Assembly (NCBI GenBank): GCA_902500805.1
Contig: CABVSA010000002.1
Coordinates: 62,001 to 126,000, forward strand
Reading direction: 5' to 3'
Origin: an uncultured Nitrospira sp.
GTDB lineage: Bacteria > Nitrospirota > Nitrospiria > Nitrospirales > Nitrospiraceae
Length of the DNA: 64,000 nucleotides
Below, piece after piece: positions 17,815 through 26,670 of the stretch (positions are counted from its first letter, which is position 1; every line of letters starts with the position of its first letter). The translations under genes and the position numbers were made by a program. Under the pieces are notes generated by a model, which worked only from the letters and a program-made list of their open reading frames with translations, was not told the origin of the DNA and made no database searches.

Positions 17815-19261
17815 CAAGCACATGGTCTATCCGGTCATTATGGCGGGAGGAAGCGGGACCAGGTTTTGGCCCTTGAGCCGACATCTATTTCCAAAGCAGC
17901 TGTTGCGGATCGGCGGTGAGCATACCTTGATTCAACAAACCATGCGGCGTGTGCTTGGCTGTGCTCCGGCAGCCAACGTCTTGATTTCGACCAACGCGGC
18001 ACAGGCCGATCTCATTCGTGTGCAACTGGCCGATTGGAAAGAGGATCTTGCCGACGGGTTTGTGCTGGAACCGGAAGGCCGAAATACGGCTCCCGCTATT
18101 GCCTTGGCTGCAATGGAAGCGCAGCGACGCGATCCTGACGCAATGATGCTGGTTGTCCCTGCCGATCATGTAGTCACCGGTCAGCGAGAGTTCGAATCGG
18201 CGGTTCAACTAGGCTGCCAATTGGCAGAAGCGGGCCACTTGGTGACCTTTGGGATTAAGCCGATCCGTCCGGAAACCGGCTATGGATATATCAAGCCGAA
18301 CGACAAGGCTGGATTGGGGAAACGAGGAAAGTTGCAGGGTTTCTCAGTCCATAAATTCGTGGAAAAGCCGAATGTTGCCAAGGCGACGCAGTACCTCAAG
18401 GCCGGGAACTATTATTGGAACAGCGGGATGTTCATCTGGCGGGCTGCAACAATTTTGGAGGAGATTCGCCGTCACCAGCCTGCCATTGCCAGAGCGATGG
18501 ACAGGATCAGAGAACTTCGCATGAGGCATGCACCCCAGTCGGATATTGAAGATCTTTATCGAACAATCAAACCAGTCTCCATCGACAACGGTGTGATGGA
18601 ATGCTCGTCGAAGGCGGCTGTGATTCCGGTGGCGTTCAAATGGTCGGACGTCGGGAGTTGGGGAAGCTTGGATGAAGTGGCCTCGAGGGATAAGGCCGGG
18701 AACGTGACGACTGGACGAGTGGTCGACTTGGAAAGCCGTCGGTCTATCGTTTATGCCGACAGGCGAGTTGTGGCGACGATCGGTTTAGAGGACATGGTCG
18801 TGGTGGATACACCGGATGCGACGTTGGTCTGTCCAAAATCCAGGGCGCAGGATGTGAAGAAGATCGTCGACATCCTGAAGCAACAAAAAGCACCAGAGCA
18901 TTTGGAACACTTGACCGTTCAGCGGCCATGGGGCTCCTATACGGTATTGGAGGAAGGTCCGGGGTTCAAAGTCAAACGCGTCACGGTCAACCCAGGTGGG
19001 CGACTCTCACTTCAACTGCATCATCAACGGAGTGAACATTGGGTGGTGATTGCCGGTACCGCACGAGTGACCAGGGGGGAAGAAATTTTTGACTTGCGCG
19101 TTGGGCAGAGTACGGCCATTCCAGTGAAGACACAGCATCGCCTGGAAAATCCAGGGCGTGAGACCGTGCATATCATCGAGGTGCAAAACGGCCCGTACCT
19201 TGGCGAGGATGATATCGTTCGCTTCAAGGATGATTACGGTCGGGGAACAGTTGCTCGGTAA
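17807..19261 (+). CDS. manC: Mannose-1-phosphate guanylyltransferase / mannose-6-phosphate isomerase
   Basis: The 484-residue protein is the two-domain ManC/AlgA type. The N-terminal guanylyltransferase has VIMAGGSGTRFWPLSR and FPKQLL. VVPADHVV and FVEKPNVAKA lie in the middle. The C-terminal cupin isomerase domain starts near residue 365 and shows RPWGSYTVLEEG, GGRLSLQLHHQRSEHWVV, and IEVQNGPYLGEDDIVRFKDDYGR. It produces GDP-mannose with the phosphohexomutase encoded downstream. It overlaps the KdsC-like gene by 8 nt. A 90-nt repeat-filled spacer separates it from the mutase gene. Confidence 0.95.
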   Translation: MANKHMVYPVIMAGGSGTRFWPLSRHLFPKQLLRIGGEHTLIQQTMRRVLGCAPAANVLISTNAAQADLIRVQLADWKEDLADGFVLEPEGRNTAPAIALAAMEAQRRDPDAMMLVVPADHVVTGQREFESAVQLGCQLAEAGHLVTFGIKPIRPETGYGYIKPNDKAGLGKRGKLQGFSVHKFVEKPNVAKATQYLKAGNYYWNSGMFIWRAATILEEIRRHQPAIARAMDRIRELRMRHAPQSDIEDLYRTIKPVSIDNGVMECSSKAAVIPVAFKWSDVGSWGSLDEVASRDKAGNVTTGRVVDLESRRSIVYADRRVVATIGLEDMVVVDTPDATLVCPKSRAQDVKKIVDILKQQKAPEHLEHLTVQRPWGSYTVLEEGPGFKVKRVTVNPGGRLSLQLHHQRSEHWVVIAGTARVTRGEEIFDLRVGQSTAIPVKTQHRLENPGRETVHIIEVQNGPYLGEDDIVRFKDDYGRGTVAR

Positions 19262-19267
19262 GCTCGC

Positions 19268-19344
19268 AAAGTGTAAAAGTTCGAATGTCGGAATATCTGC
19301 CGACCCACGAGCTTAGCACTTTCGAACTTTCTAACTTTTGAACG
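19268..19344 (+). repeat. Heptanucleotide-phased inverted repeat between manC and the mutase gene
   Basis: Eleven 7-nt units (77 bp) keep one phase. The left side is AAAGTGT, AAAAGTT, CGAATGT, CGGAATA. The right side is CACTTTC, GAACTTT, CTAACTT, TTGAACG. The two sides are inverse complements with drift and could fold as a hairpin. The core CACTTTCGAACTTT recurs at 26119-26132. Confidence 0.8.
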
Positions 19345-19351
19345 AGGAATT

Positions 19352-20752
19352 ATGGGATTATTCCGCGAATATGATCTTCGAGGCATCGTCGGCACCGAGC
19401 TGACGGAGGAGTTGGCTGAGCGGGTGGGGCTTGCCTACGCCACCTATGCAAACAAACACGGAGTTAAGACGATCAGCATAGGTCGTGATGGCCGTCTCAG
19501 TTCTCCCGCGTTACATCAGGCGCTGCTCAAGGGGCTGTTAGCCGGTGGGATGGACGTGATCGATATCGGGATCTGTTCCTCGCCGTTGGTGTATTTCTCG
19601 TTATTTACCCTTCCGGTCGGCGGCGGCATCATGATCACTGGCAGTCACAATGCAGCGGAGTACAATGGGTTTAAGATCTGTCTCGGGAAAACGGCGATTC
19701 ATGGAGATGACATTCAAGAATTGCGGCGTGTGATGGAAGCGGGCGTGTTCGCGTCAGGGCATGGGCGACTCTCTGAGTATCCGATCATTCCTGACTATTT
19801 GGCGTATATCAAGAAAAGCTTTCCTCATGTCAAAGCTAAACAGTTGCATGTCGTGATTGACTGTGGGAACGGCGCCGCGTCCCTTGTTGCCAAGCAAGCG
19901 CTTGAATTGCTGGGGTGCAAGGTCACGGGACTGTATTGCGACCTGGACGGGCGGTTCCCCAACCATCATCCGGATCCTACGGTGCTGGAGAATCTGTCTG
20001 ACCTGATGCAATCAGTGAAGGAGCATCGAGCTGATGTGGGAATCGGCTATGATGGAGATGCAGACCGAATCGGCGCAGTGGATGAGCAGGGGCAGGTGCT
20101 CTGGGGCGATCGTCTCCTGGTGGTGTATGCTCGAGATATTCTGGCCGAGAAGCCGGGGAGTACGATCATCTCGGAGGTCAAAGCGTCCCAATGCCTCTAC
20201 GATGACGTTGCCAAGCGTGGTGGGCGTGCCGTGATGTGGAAGACCGGACATTCTTTGATTAAAGCAAAAATGAAAGAAGAGGCGGCAGTGTTGGCCGGGG
20301 AAATGTCCGGGCACATGTTTTTTGCAGATCGGTATTTCGGGTATGACGATGCCGTGTATGCGTCCTGTCGGCTCGTGGAAATCTTGGCGAAAGCTCAACA
20401 GCCGCTGTCGGCGTTAGTGTCGGATCTGCCCCACTCGGTCGTCACGCCTGAGATACGAGTGGATCTTCCAGACACGGTCAAGTTTGATGTGGTCGAGCAG
20501 GTTCGCAAGAGATTCACGGAATACCTGAAGACCGAACAGAGCCTTGGCCCGAAGAAACTAACACTGAGAAATCTAATCACGATCGACGGGGTCCGTGCGA
20601 TATTCGATGATGGATGGGGCCTCATCAGGGCGTCCAATACCCAACCAGCTTTAGTGCTGAGATTTGAAGCGACCTCTTCCGACCAACTCAATGCGATTCG
20701 AGCGCTGATTGAGGAAGAGCTGAGGGAGGCTAAACGAGCGCTCGCGTGTTAG
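19352..20752 (+). CDS. manB: Phosphomannomutase / phosphoglucomutase
   Basis: The 466-residue alpha-D-phosphohexomutase interconverts hexose-6- and 1-phosphates, supplying mannose-1-phosphate for ManC and probably glucose-1-phosphate for RfbA. It has the family order: LFREYDLRGIVG at the start; the phosphoserine loop MITGSHNAAEYNG near residue 100 (the usual TASHNP is altered to TGSHNA but keeps the Ser); the metal loop YDGDADRIG near residue 233; the sugar loop AGEMSGHMFF; and the phosphate-binding RASNTQPALVLRFEA near the end. It could as well be called AlgC. It ends overlapping the GTG of the next gene by 7 nt. Confidence 0.93.
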   Translation: MGLFREYDLRGIVGTELTEELAERVGLAYATYANKHGVKTISIGRDGRLSSPALHQALLKGLLAGGMDVIDIGICSSPLVYFSLFTLPVGGGIMITGSHNAAEYNGFKICLGKTAIHGDDIQELRRVMEAGVFASGHGRLSEYPIIPDYLAYIKKSFPHVKAKQLHVVIDCGNGAASLVAKQALELLGCKVTGLYCDLDGRFPNHHPDPTVLENLSDLMQSVKEHRADVGIGYDGDADRIGAVDEQGQVLWGDRLLVVYARDILAEKPGSTIISEVKASQCLYDDVAKRGGRAVMWKTGHSLIKAKMKEEAAVLAGEMSGHMFFADRYFGYDDAVYASCRLVEILAKAQQPLSALVSDLPHSVVTPEIRVDLPDTVKFDVVEQVRKRFTEYLKTEQSLGPKKLTLRNLITIDGVRAIFDDGWGLIRASNTQPALVLRFEATSSDQLNAIRALIEEELREAKRALAC

Positions 20753-21585
20753 CATTTGTTACCACGTGGATTGGTCTTGGTCGCCTCCGCGCCAGCATCG
20801 GTCGTCCTGCCGTACTAGGGGCCGTTTTTCTGACTCTCTTGGTTCCCCTTGAAACAACCGCAGCTGAAGGATTAAGCGAAACAACGCGTCCCTTCACGGT
20901 CGGAGAACGGCTGACCTACGAAGTGTCCTGGCTCAACCTGACCGCTGCCATCGCCGTGATGGAAGTGGCTCCTACGGAAGAGAGAGGGGGGACCGCTTCC
21001 CTCGCCAAGCTGATCGGGACGGCGCAGTCCACTCCGATCATCACGAAGTTCTTTCCGGTTGATAATCGAGTGGAGTCGAAATTGGATCTGGAGACGCTGA
21101 CTCCGGAACATCTGACCTTCCGGCGGCGCGAGGGAAAAAAGAAAGAGGATATCGAGTATACGTTCCACCAAAAGGACGGGACGGTCACTGCCGTCAGAGG
21201 AGGAACGACCGAGTCAGTATCCATTCCAGCCGGGACACACGACATCATCTCTTGCCTGTACTACACACGTGCCGTGTTGCCACCCAAGCCGGGAGCCTCA
21301 CTCAAGATGAACGTGTACCATGATAAGAAAAATCGTCCGGTGGAAGTCCGAGTCGAAGGAATCGAGACTCTGGAAGGAGGCTGGGGGAAAGCGGAGACGG
21401 TCCGAGTGCGGGTGATCATGCCGTTCCATGGTCTTTTCATGAATAAAGGAGATATTCATGTGTGGGTCACCAATGATGAACGAAAGACTCCAGTTCGCAT
21501 GAAAGCGAAAGTCGTTCTTGGGGCCATTGTCGCCGACCTCGTTGATGGTTGGTCGGGAGTCAGTAGTGTGAAGCCGGGGTTTTGA
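20746..21585 (+). CDS. DUF3108 domain-containing exported protein
   Basis: The 279-residue protein has an N-terminal hydrophobic export segment (AVLGAVFLTLLVPLETTAAEG) and then a beta-rich domain. That domain carries DUF3108 landmarks: FTVGERLTYEVSWLNLTAAIAVM, the FFPVDNRVESKLDLETLTPEHL strand pair, and YHDKKNRPVEV. Function is unknown; relatives are periplasmic or outer-membrane-associated beta proteins. The start is a GTG overlapping the mutase stop. The TGA is followed by an AGGAGG sequence that may serve the next gene. Confidence 0.8.
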   Translation: MLAFVTTWIGLGRLRASIGRPAVLGAVFLTLLVPLETTAAEGLSETTRPFTVGERLTYEVSWLNLTAAIAVMEVAPTEERGGTASLAKLIGTAQSTPIITKFFPVDNRVESKLDLETLTPEHLTFRRREGKKKEDIEYTFHQKDGTVTAVRGGTTESVSIPAGTHDIISCLYYTRAVLPPKPGASLKMNVYHDKKNRPVEVRVEGIETLEGGWGKAETVRVRVIMPFHGLFMNKGDIHVWVTNDERKTPVRMKAKVVLGAIVADLVDGWSGVSSVKPGF

Positions 21586-21635
21586 ACAGGAGGTTGTTGT
21601 CCACGCAGGATAAACCCGTTATACTGAGCCGCAGC

Positions 21636-22640
21636 ATGAGACAATTTCCCACCACATTAAGCCAGTTTATCATTCGGAGTCAGGCGTCCTATCCGGGTGC
21701 AACTGGAGAGTTTTCCAGTCTGTTGACCCAAATTGGCCTGGTCGGCAAACTCATTTCCCAAGATCTTCGGCGCGCGGGATTGATCAATATTCTCGGGACG
21801 ACCGGTGAGACCAATGTCCAGGGAGAGACCGTTAAGAAGCTGGATGCCATCGCAAATGATGACTTTGTCAGAGTTTTTCAAGCCAGCGAGCATGTCTGTG
21901 CCTTGGCTTCGGAAGAAATGGAAAAGCCGCTCTTGCTGCCGAATAATTGGCCAAATGGCAAGTACATGCTGCTCTTCGATCCGCTGGACGGCTCCTCCAA
22001 TACGGACAATAACATGCCGCTCGGGGCCATTTTTTCCGTGCTCAAGTATGGGCGAACGGATCGATTGCCGACTGAAGCGGATTTGATCCGCCGAGGGACA
22101 GAACAAGTCGCGGCCGGGTATCTCCTGTATGGATCGAGCACGATGTTGGTGTACACCGTCGGGCAAGGCGTCTATGGGTTCACGCTTGATCCTGACATCG
22201 GCGAGTACTTGTTGTCCCATGAGCGGATGAGGATTCCTGAAAAAGGCAAGGTCTATGCCGCCAATGAAGGGAATTATAATAAGTGGTCTGATGGAATAAG
22301 GAAGTATTTCGATTCGCTTAAGGTCACGGATAAGGCGACGGGACGCCCCTATAGTGCCAGGTATTCCGGCTGCCTGGTGGCGGATGTGCATCGATTATTG
22401 CTTGGAGGAGGGATCTATCTCTATCCAGGGGAAGTCGACAAGCCGGAAGGAAAGCTGCGGCTGCTGTATGAGGCAAACCCGTTGGCGTTTGTGATCGAGC
22501 AAGCTGGAGGAAAGGCCTCAACGGGCATGACGAGAATTCTAGATGTGGAAGCCAAGAAGTTACATCAGCGTGTACCGTTGATTATCGGGAGTCCTCTCGA
22601 TGTCGAGCAGGCTGAGGCGTATGTTGAAGGAAGAGTCTAG
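21636..22640 (+). CDS. fbp: Fructose-1,6-bisphosphatase, class I
   Basis: The 334-residue protein hydrolyses fructose-1,6-bisphosphate to fructose-6-phosphate in gluconeogenesis. Class I marks are the TLSQFII N-terminus, CALASEEMEKPL with metal ligands, and the signature FDPLDGSSNTDNN near residue 120. The C-terminal catalytic region has ARYSGCLVADVHRLLLGGGIYLYPG. I chose ATG 21636 because the protein then starts as in the family. An in-frame TTG at 21582 and two TTGs after the AGGAGG at 21588-21593 are alternatives, adding 13 to 18 unusual residues. A possible promoter lies just upstream (TTGTCC at 21597, TATACT at 21620). Confidence 0.95.
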   Translation: MRQFPTTLSQFIIRSQASYPGATGEFSSLLTQIGLVGKLISQDLRRAGLINILGTTGETNVQGETVKKLDAIANDDFVRVFQASEHVCALASEEMEKPLLLPNNWPNGKYMLLFDPLDGSSNTDNNMPLGAIFSVLKYGRTDRLPTEADLIRRGTEQVAAGYLLYGSSTMLVYTVGQGVYGFTLDPDIGEYLLSHERMRIPEKGKVYAANEGNYNKWSDGIRKYFDSLKVTDKATGRPYSARYSGCLVADVHRLLLGGGIYLYPGEVDKPEGKLRLLYEANPLAFVIEQAGGKASTGMTRILDVEAKKLHQRVPLIIGSPLDVEQAEAYVEGRV

Positions 22641-22682
22641 TTACTCATCGTTTTGACCGGTAGGAGCTGTCTGGAGGGAATT

Positions 22683-23606
22683 ATGGGAGATCGGGTTCAA
22701 GAGATTCTCAGTTGGTATGGTAGCGACAATGCGGGGACGAAGACGAATATTGCCCGCATGCTACGATCCGGGAAATTGGCTGGGACCGGCAAGTTGGTCA
22801 TTCTTCCAGTCGATCAAGGATTTGAACATGGCCCGGCTCGGAGCTTTGCGCCGAATCCGTCCGGGTACAACCCACACTATCACTTTCAACTCGCCATCGA
22901 TGCCGGCTGCAATGCCTATGCAGCACCGCTCGGGTTTTTAGAAGCAGGAGCCAGTGAATTTGCAGGGCAGATTCCTCTCATTCTCAAGCTCAATAATCAT
23001 GATGTGTTGCATGATGACAAGGATCCGCTGCCGTCAGTCACAGGCAGTGTGAACGATGCTCTGCGGTTAGGATGTTCGGCTGTCGGGTTCACGATCTATC
23101 CTGGGTCTTCCCATTGCAACGCGATGTATGAACAGCTGCAATCCATAGCAGAAGAAGCGAAGGCCAGTGGCCTAGCCGTCGTGGTGTGGTCCTATCCCCG
23201 AGGATCTGTCCTGAGTAAGGAAGGTGAGACGGCGATGGATGTCGTGGCCTATGCGGCACAGATCGCGGCACAACTGGGCGCGCATATCATCAAGGTGAAG
23301 TTGCCGACTGCACATTTGGAACAGGCCGCCGCAAAGAAGGTGTACGAATCCACGCAAATTCCGATTAAGACGCTGGCGGAGCGAGTCAAACACGTGGTGC
23401 AGAGTTCGTTCGATGGACGGCGGATCGTGATCTTCTCCGGCGGAGCGAAGAGCGAAGATAAGAATGTGTTTGAGGAGGCTCGTGGGATTCGGGATGGGGG
23501 AGGGTTTGGAAGCATCATAGGACGGAACTCCTTCCAGCGACCGAAGGCGGAGGCCATCAAGTTTCTCCAGACCATCATGGGGATTTACAGCGGCACTATT
23601 CAGTGA
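22683..23606 (+). CDS. Class I fructose-bisphosphate aldolase, archaeal/DhnA type
   Basis: The 307-residue TIM-barrel protein belongs to the archaeal-type class I aldolases (FbaB/DhnA). It contains ILPVDQGFEHGPARSF, AYAAPLGFLEAGA, LPSVTGSVNDALRLG, VWSYPRGSVLSKEG and IIKVKLPTAHLEQAAAKK, whose VKLP lysine is the expected Schiff-base residue. RIVIFSGGAKS provides the phosphate loop. ATG 22683 has a good GGAGGGA site 8 nt before it, which settles the start over an upstream in-frame ATG at 22653. Standing directly after fbp, it points to a gluconeogenic unit feeding hexose phosphates, perhaps to the polysaccharide genes. Confidence 0.93.
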   Translation: MGDRVQEILSWYGSDNAGTKTNIARMLRSGKLAGTGKLVILPVDQGFEHGPARSFAPNPSGYNPHYHFQLAIDAGCNAYAAPLGFLEAGASEFAGQIPLILKLNNHDVLHDDKDPLPSVTGSVNDALRLGCSAVGFTIYPGSSHCNAMYEQLQSIAEEAKASGLAVVVWSYPRGSVLSKEGETAMDVVAYAAQIAAQLGAHIIKVKLPTAHLEQAAAKKVYESTQIPIKTLAERVKHVVQSSFDGRRIVIFSGGAKSEDKNVFEEARGIRDGGGFGSIIGRNSFQRPKAEAIKFLQTIMGIYSGTIQ

Positions 23607-23634
23607 GCGCTGCTACGGTCATGGATAAAGGCGA

Positions 23635-25200
23635 ATGCAGACTATGAATCAATTCGAGTCGAGTCCGAAGCCCTCACAAGGAAAGAAAAACTGGGTTGTC
23701 ACAGCGGCTTTGCTGACGACTGGAATAATCATTGGATTTGTCGTGGCCTCGGACCTTGGATGGTTATCAAATGGCCATGCGGTGCCAGATTCATCGTCTG
23801 TTGCACCATCGTCGCCTCCTCCTATCGTCAGACCAGTCTCGACGGCTCCGCAGCCCATACTGGGCGGGGGCAACCAAACATTCGTCGATATTGCCAAGTC
23901 GGTGAAGCCGGCGGTGGTGAATATCTATGCGACCAAGAGCGGACGTGGGGAAGGGCCCGGTGGCACCCCGTTTGATGATCCGCTCTTTAGAAAGTTTTTC
24001 GGTGACGAGTTTTTCAGGAAGTTCGAACACCCCAAGGAGAAGAAAGAGCGAGGTTTGGGGTCCGGTGTGATTGTCGACCCCACCGGGTTGATCATTACCA
24101 ACAATCATGTCGTGGGGAAGGCGGATGAGATCCGCGTCACACTCTCGGACAAACGTGAGTTCAAAGCCAAGTTGATCGGCACCGACCCTAAGACGGATGT
24201 GGCTGTCGTGAAGATCGAAGCCACGGGGCTTCCAAGCGTGCCGTGGGCTGATTCGGACAAGTTGGAAGTGGGAGAGTTTGTCTTGGCTGTCGGTAATCCG
24301 TTCGGGCTGACACAGACCGTCACGTTGGGAATTGTCAGCGCGCTGGGGCGGGCTGCTGGTATTGCCGAGTATGAAGACTTTATCCAGACCGATGCGGCCA
24401 TCAATCCAGGCAACTCCGGAGGAGCCTTGGTTAACGTCCGAGGTGAACTGGTCGGGATCAATACGGCCATATTCAGTCAGAGCGGCGGTAATATGGGGAT
24501 CGGGTTTGCCGTACCGAGCAATATGGCGCAGTCGATTATGGGGCAACTGGTCCAGACCGGCAAAGTCGTGCGTGGGTGGCTGGGAGTTTCGATTCAGGAA
24601 TTGACGCCGGAATTGGCGTCACAGTTTGGCATCACTGAAACGAAGGGTGTGCTCGTCAGCGATGTCATGGATGACAGCCCAGCGAAGAAAGCCGGGTTTG
24701 AGCGTGCCGATGTGATCCTCGAGTATGACGGAAAACCGATGGATTCACCGACGCATCTGCGTAATGCCGTCGCACAGACTCCGGTCGGGAAAAAAGTCGT
24801 CGTCAAAGTTATCAGGGACAAGAAGGCCAAGACCATCGATCTCACCATCGTCGAGCAGCCGAAGTCCATGACGCAAAGCGGCGAAGAAGACGGAGGGGAC
24901 TCATCGACGCCGATCGGGATCTTGTCCAGTCTTGACGTGCGTGACCTGAACGAAGAGTTGACAAGTCGCTATGGCTTGAAGTCGAGTGAGCGCGGTGTCG
25001 TGGTCGTGCGGGTCAAGGCCGGTAGTACCGCTGAGGAAATGGGGGTTCGTGAAGGTGATATCGTGCTTGAGGTCAATCGCCAAGGGGTCACCTCGGTGAA
25101 GGTGTTTGAACGGATTGCCAACAAGCTGCCGAAGGATCAGGCGGTGTTGCTTTTGCTCAAACGGCAGGGCCGGACGATTTATCTGACGCTTCGCCCATGA
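23635..25200 (+). CDS. DegP/HtrA family periplasmic serine protease
   Basis: The 521-residue protein starts with a cytosolic basic stretch and one membrane or signal segment (VVTAALLTTGIIIGFVVASD). A low-complexity Ser/Pro linker and a trypsin-like domain follow. The triad is visible: His in NNHVVG (about residue 156), Asp in PKTDVAVVKI (about 188), Ser in NPGNSGGALVN (about 261). Two PDZ domains follow, at roughly 300-390 and 420-515. It would degrade or chaperone misfolded envelope proteins. An ATG at 23644 is an alternative start. A repeat-filled 137-nt spacer separates it from ispD. Confidence 0.93.
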   Translation: MQTMNQFESSPKPSQGKKNWVVTAALLTTGIIIGFVVASDLGWLSNGHAVPDSSSVAPSSPPPIVRPVSTAPQPILGGGNQTFVDIAKSVKPAVVNIYATKSGRGEGPGGTPFDDPLFRKFFGDEFFRKFEHPKEKKERGLGSGVIVDPTGLIITNNHVVGKADEIRVTLSDKREFKAKLIGTDPKTDVAVVKIEATGLPSVPWADSDKLEVGEFVLAVGNPFGLTQTVTLGIVSALGRAAGIAEYEDFIQTDAAINPGNSGGALVNVRGELVGINTAIFSQSGGNMGIGFAVPSNMAQSIMGQLVQTGKVVRGWLGVSIQELTPELASQFGITETKGVLVSDVMDDSPAKKAGFERADVILEYDGKPMDSPTHLRNAVAQTPVGKKVVVKVIRDKKAKTIDLTIVEQPKSMTQSGEEDGGDSSTPIGILSSLDVRDLNEELTSRYGLKSSERGVVVVRVKAGSTAEEMGVREGDIVLEVNRQGVTSVKVFERIANKLPKDQAVLLLLKRQGRTIYLTLRP

Positions 25201-25203
25201 GGC

Positions 25204-25273
25204 AGTTGGAAAGTGGAAGGTTAGAAGCTTAAAAATTTCCCATCCGGACCTTCCAACTTGTGAACTTTCTAGC
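25204..25273 (+). repeat. Heptanucleotide-phased inverted repeat between the protease gene and ispD
   Basis: Ten 7-nt units read AGTTGGA, AAGTGGA, AGGTTAG on the left and GGACCTT, CCAACTT, GTGAACT on the right, with an AT-rich centre. The sides are inverse complements. It belongs with the elements at 19268 and 26049. Confidence 0.75.
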
Positions 25274-25337
25274 TGGTTGCCGATGATGATCATCGAGTTG
25301 CCCGCAATAATGAGAATGCTCCGTTGAGCATCGTTTT

Positions 25338-26048
25338 GTGAATAACCGCACCGTGGCCATCGTCCCTGCCGCCGGCCGAGGTCTTCGCATGGGCGGCGCC
25401 GTTCCCAAGCAGTTTTTGGCATTGGGCGGTGAGCCGTTGGTCGTGCACTCGCTTCGAGTTCTTCAGCGCTCTCCCGTCATCGACGAGATCATCTTGGCTG
25501 TGCCGCAGGCTGATCTCGATTATTGCCTCAATGATCTTGCTGTCCGATTTGGATTTTCAAAAATCAGGCGGGTAGTGGCAGGGGGAAAAGAACGCCAGGA
25601 TTCAGTGCGGCATGCCCTGGAACATGTGCCGGATGATACATCGATTGTGGTTGTGCATGATGCGGTACGTCCGTTTCTGACGGAGCAGATGGTGGCTGAT
25701 GTGGTTGAGGCTGCAGGCCGAGAGGGAGGGGCGATCATCGCGCTGCCGATGCGCGATACCGTCAAGCAGGTTGGAACGGACCATCGGATCGAACGAACCG
25801 TTGATCGGCAACCGCTCTGGTTGGCTCAAACACCTCAGGCATTCCGACGAGAGCCATTGCTGAGCGTCCATCGCAAAGCTCGTGCGGAAGGAGTGCATGC
25901 AACTGATGATGCATTTTTATTCGAGTGGGCTGGTCACCGGGTTGTGGTGGTGGAAGGGAGCGGAGAGAATATCAAGGTGACAAGGCCTGAAGACATGGTG
26001 ATTGGCGAGGCGATCTTGGCGTCGAGGAAAGCAAACGCAAATGCATAA
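25338..26048 (+). CDS. ispD: 2-C-methyl-D-erythritol 4-phosphate cytidylyltransferase
   Basis: The 236-residue protein makes CDP-methylerythritol in the MEP isoprenoid pathway. It opens VAIVPAAGRGLRMGG followed by VPKQFLALGGEP, the CTP-binding region. VVVHDAVRPFLT is near residue 105 and RQPLWLAQTPQAFRREPL follows. The C-terminal ATDDAFLFEWAGHRVVVVEGSGENIKVTRPEDM is the conserved family end. The start is GTG 25338; no ATG lies in a suitable place. It is followed by a heptanucleotide repeat spacer and ispF, the usual MEP-pathway neighbour. Confidence 0.95.
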   Translation: MNNRTVAIVPAAGRGLRMGGAVPKQFLALGGEPLVVHSLRVLQRSPVIDEIILAVPQADLDYCLNDLAVRFGFSKIRRVVAGGKERQDSVRHALEHVPDDTSIVVVHDAVRPFLTEQMVADVVEAAGREGGAIIALPMRDTVKQVGTDHRIERTVDRQPLWLAQTPQAFRREPLLSVHRKARAEGVHATDDAFLFEWAGHRVVVVEGSGENIKVTRPEDMVIGEAILASRKANANA

Positions 26049-26139
26049 AAGTTGACAGGTGGAAAGTTGGAAAGTGCCTTGGGACTGCATTGTTATGAAT
26101 TCAAACTTTGAAACGTGTCACTTTCGAACTTTTCAACTA
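26049..26139 (+). repeat. Heptanucleotide-phased inverted repeat between ispD and ispF
   Basis: Thirteen 7-nt units (91 bp) keep phase. The left is AAGTTGA, CAGGTGG, AAAGTTG, GAAAGTG. The right is CACTTTC, GAACTTT, TCAACTA, close to the inverse complement. It shares CACTTTCGAACTTT with the element at 19317-19330. Confidence 0.8.
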
Positions 26140-26177
26140 TTGATGAGTGAGCTGTGACCACTGAGAAAAGGAAAAGC

Positions 26178-26651
26178 ATGCGTATCGGGTATGGGTATGA
26201 TGTCCATCCATTGGGGCCTGGGCGTAAACTGATTCTTGGCGGGGTCGAGATCCCGCACAGTAAGGGATTACTTGGCCACTCTGACTCTGATGTGCTGGTT
26301 CATGCTGTCTGTGACGCCTTATTGGGAGCAATGGGAGAGGGAGATCTGGGGCGGCATTACCCCAGTTCGGATCCAAAGTACAAAGGCATCTCGAGCCTCA
26401 AGTTATTGGAAGATGTCATGTCGAAGCTGAATGTGAAAGGCTATCGGGTAGGTAATATTGATACTGTGATTGTGGCTCAAGCGCCCAGGCTTGGTCCGCA
26501 CCTCTCGACCATGCAGAAGACCATCGCAGCAACGGCCGGTATTGCTCCTGAATTAGTGAATGTGAAGGTTAAGAGCGGAGAAGGGTTAGACGCCGTGGGA
26601 CATGAAGAAGGGATGATTGCACACGCCGTCTGTTTGATCGAGCCAGTCTAA
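26178..26651 (+). CDS. ispF: 2-C-methyl-D-erythritol 2,4-cyclodiphosphate synthase
   Basis: The 157-residue protein cyclises CDP-ME-2-phosphate in the MEP pathway as a trimer. It has MRIGYGYDVHPL with the zinc-ligand Asp and His, LLGHSDSDVLVHAVCDALLGA with the third zinc ligand, and KVKSGEGLDAVGHEEG near the C-terminus. I chose ATG 26178, preceded by AAAGGAAAAG, which gives the usual family length. A GTG at 26154 would add eight charged residues. It lies 19 nt before cysE. Confidence 0.95.
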   Translation: MRIGYGYDVHPLGPGRKLILGGVEIPHSKGLLGHSDSDVLVHAVCDALLGAMGEGDLGRHYPSSDPKYKGISSLKLLEDVMSKLNVKGYRVGNIDTVIVAQAPRLGPHLSTMQKTIAATAGIAPELVNVKVKSGEGLDAVGHEEGMIAHAVCLIEPV

Positions 26652-26670
26652 CGTCTAGGGTATACCGCCG

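Noticed and set aside
19268-19344. Rho-independent terminator between manC and the mutase gene
   Set aside because: The inverted repeat is imperfect, has no T tract, and follows the heptamer pattern seen elsewhere.
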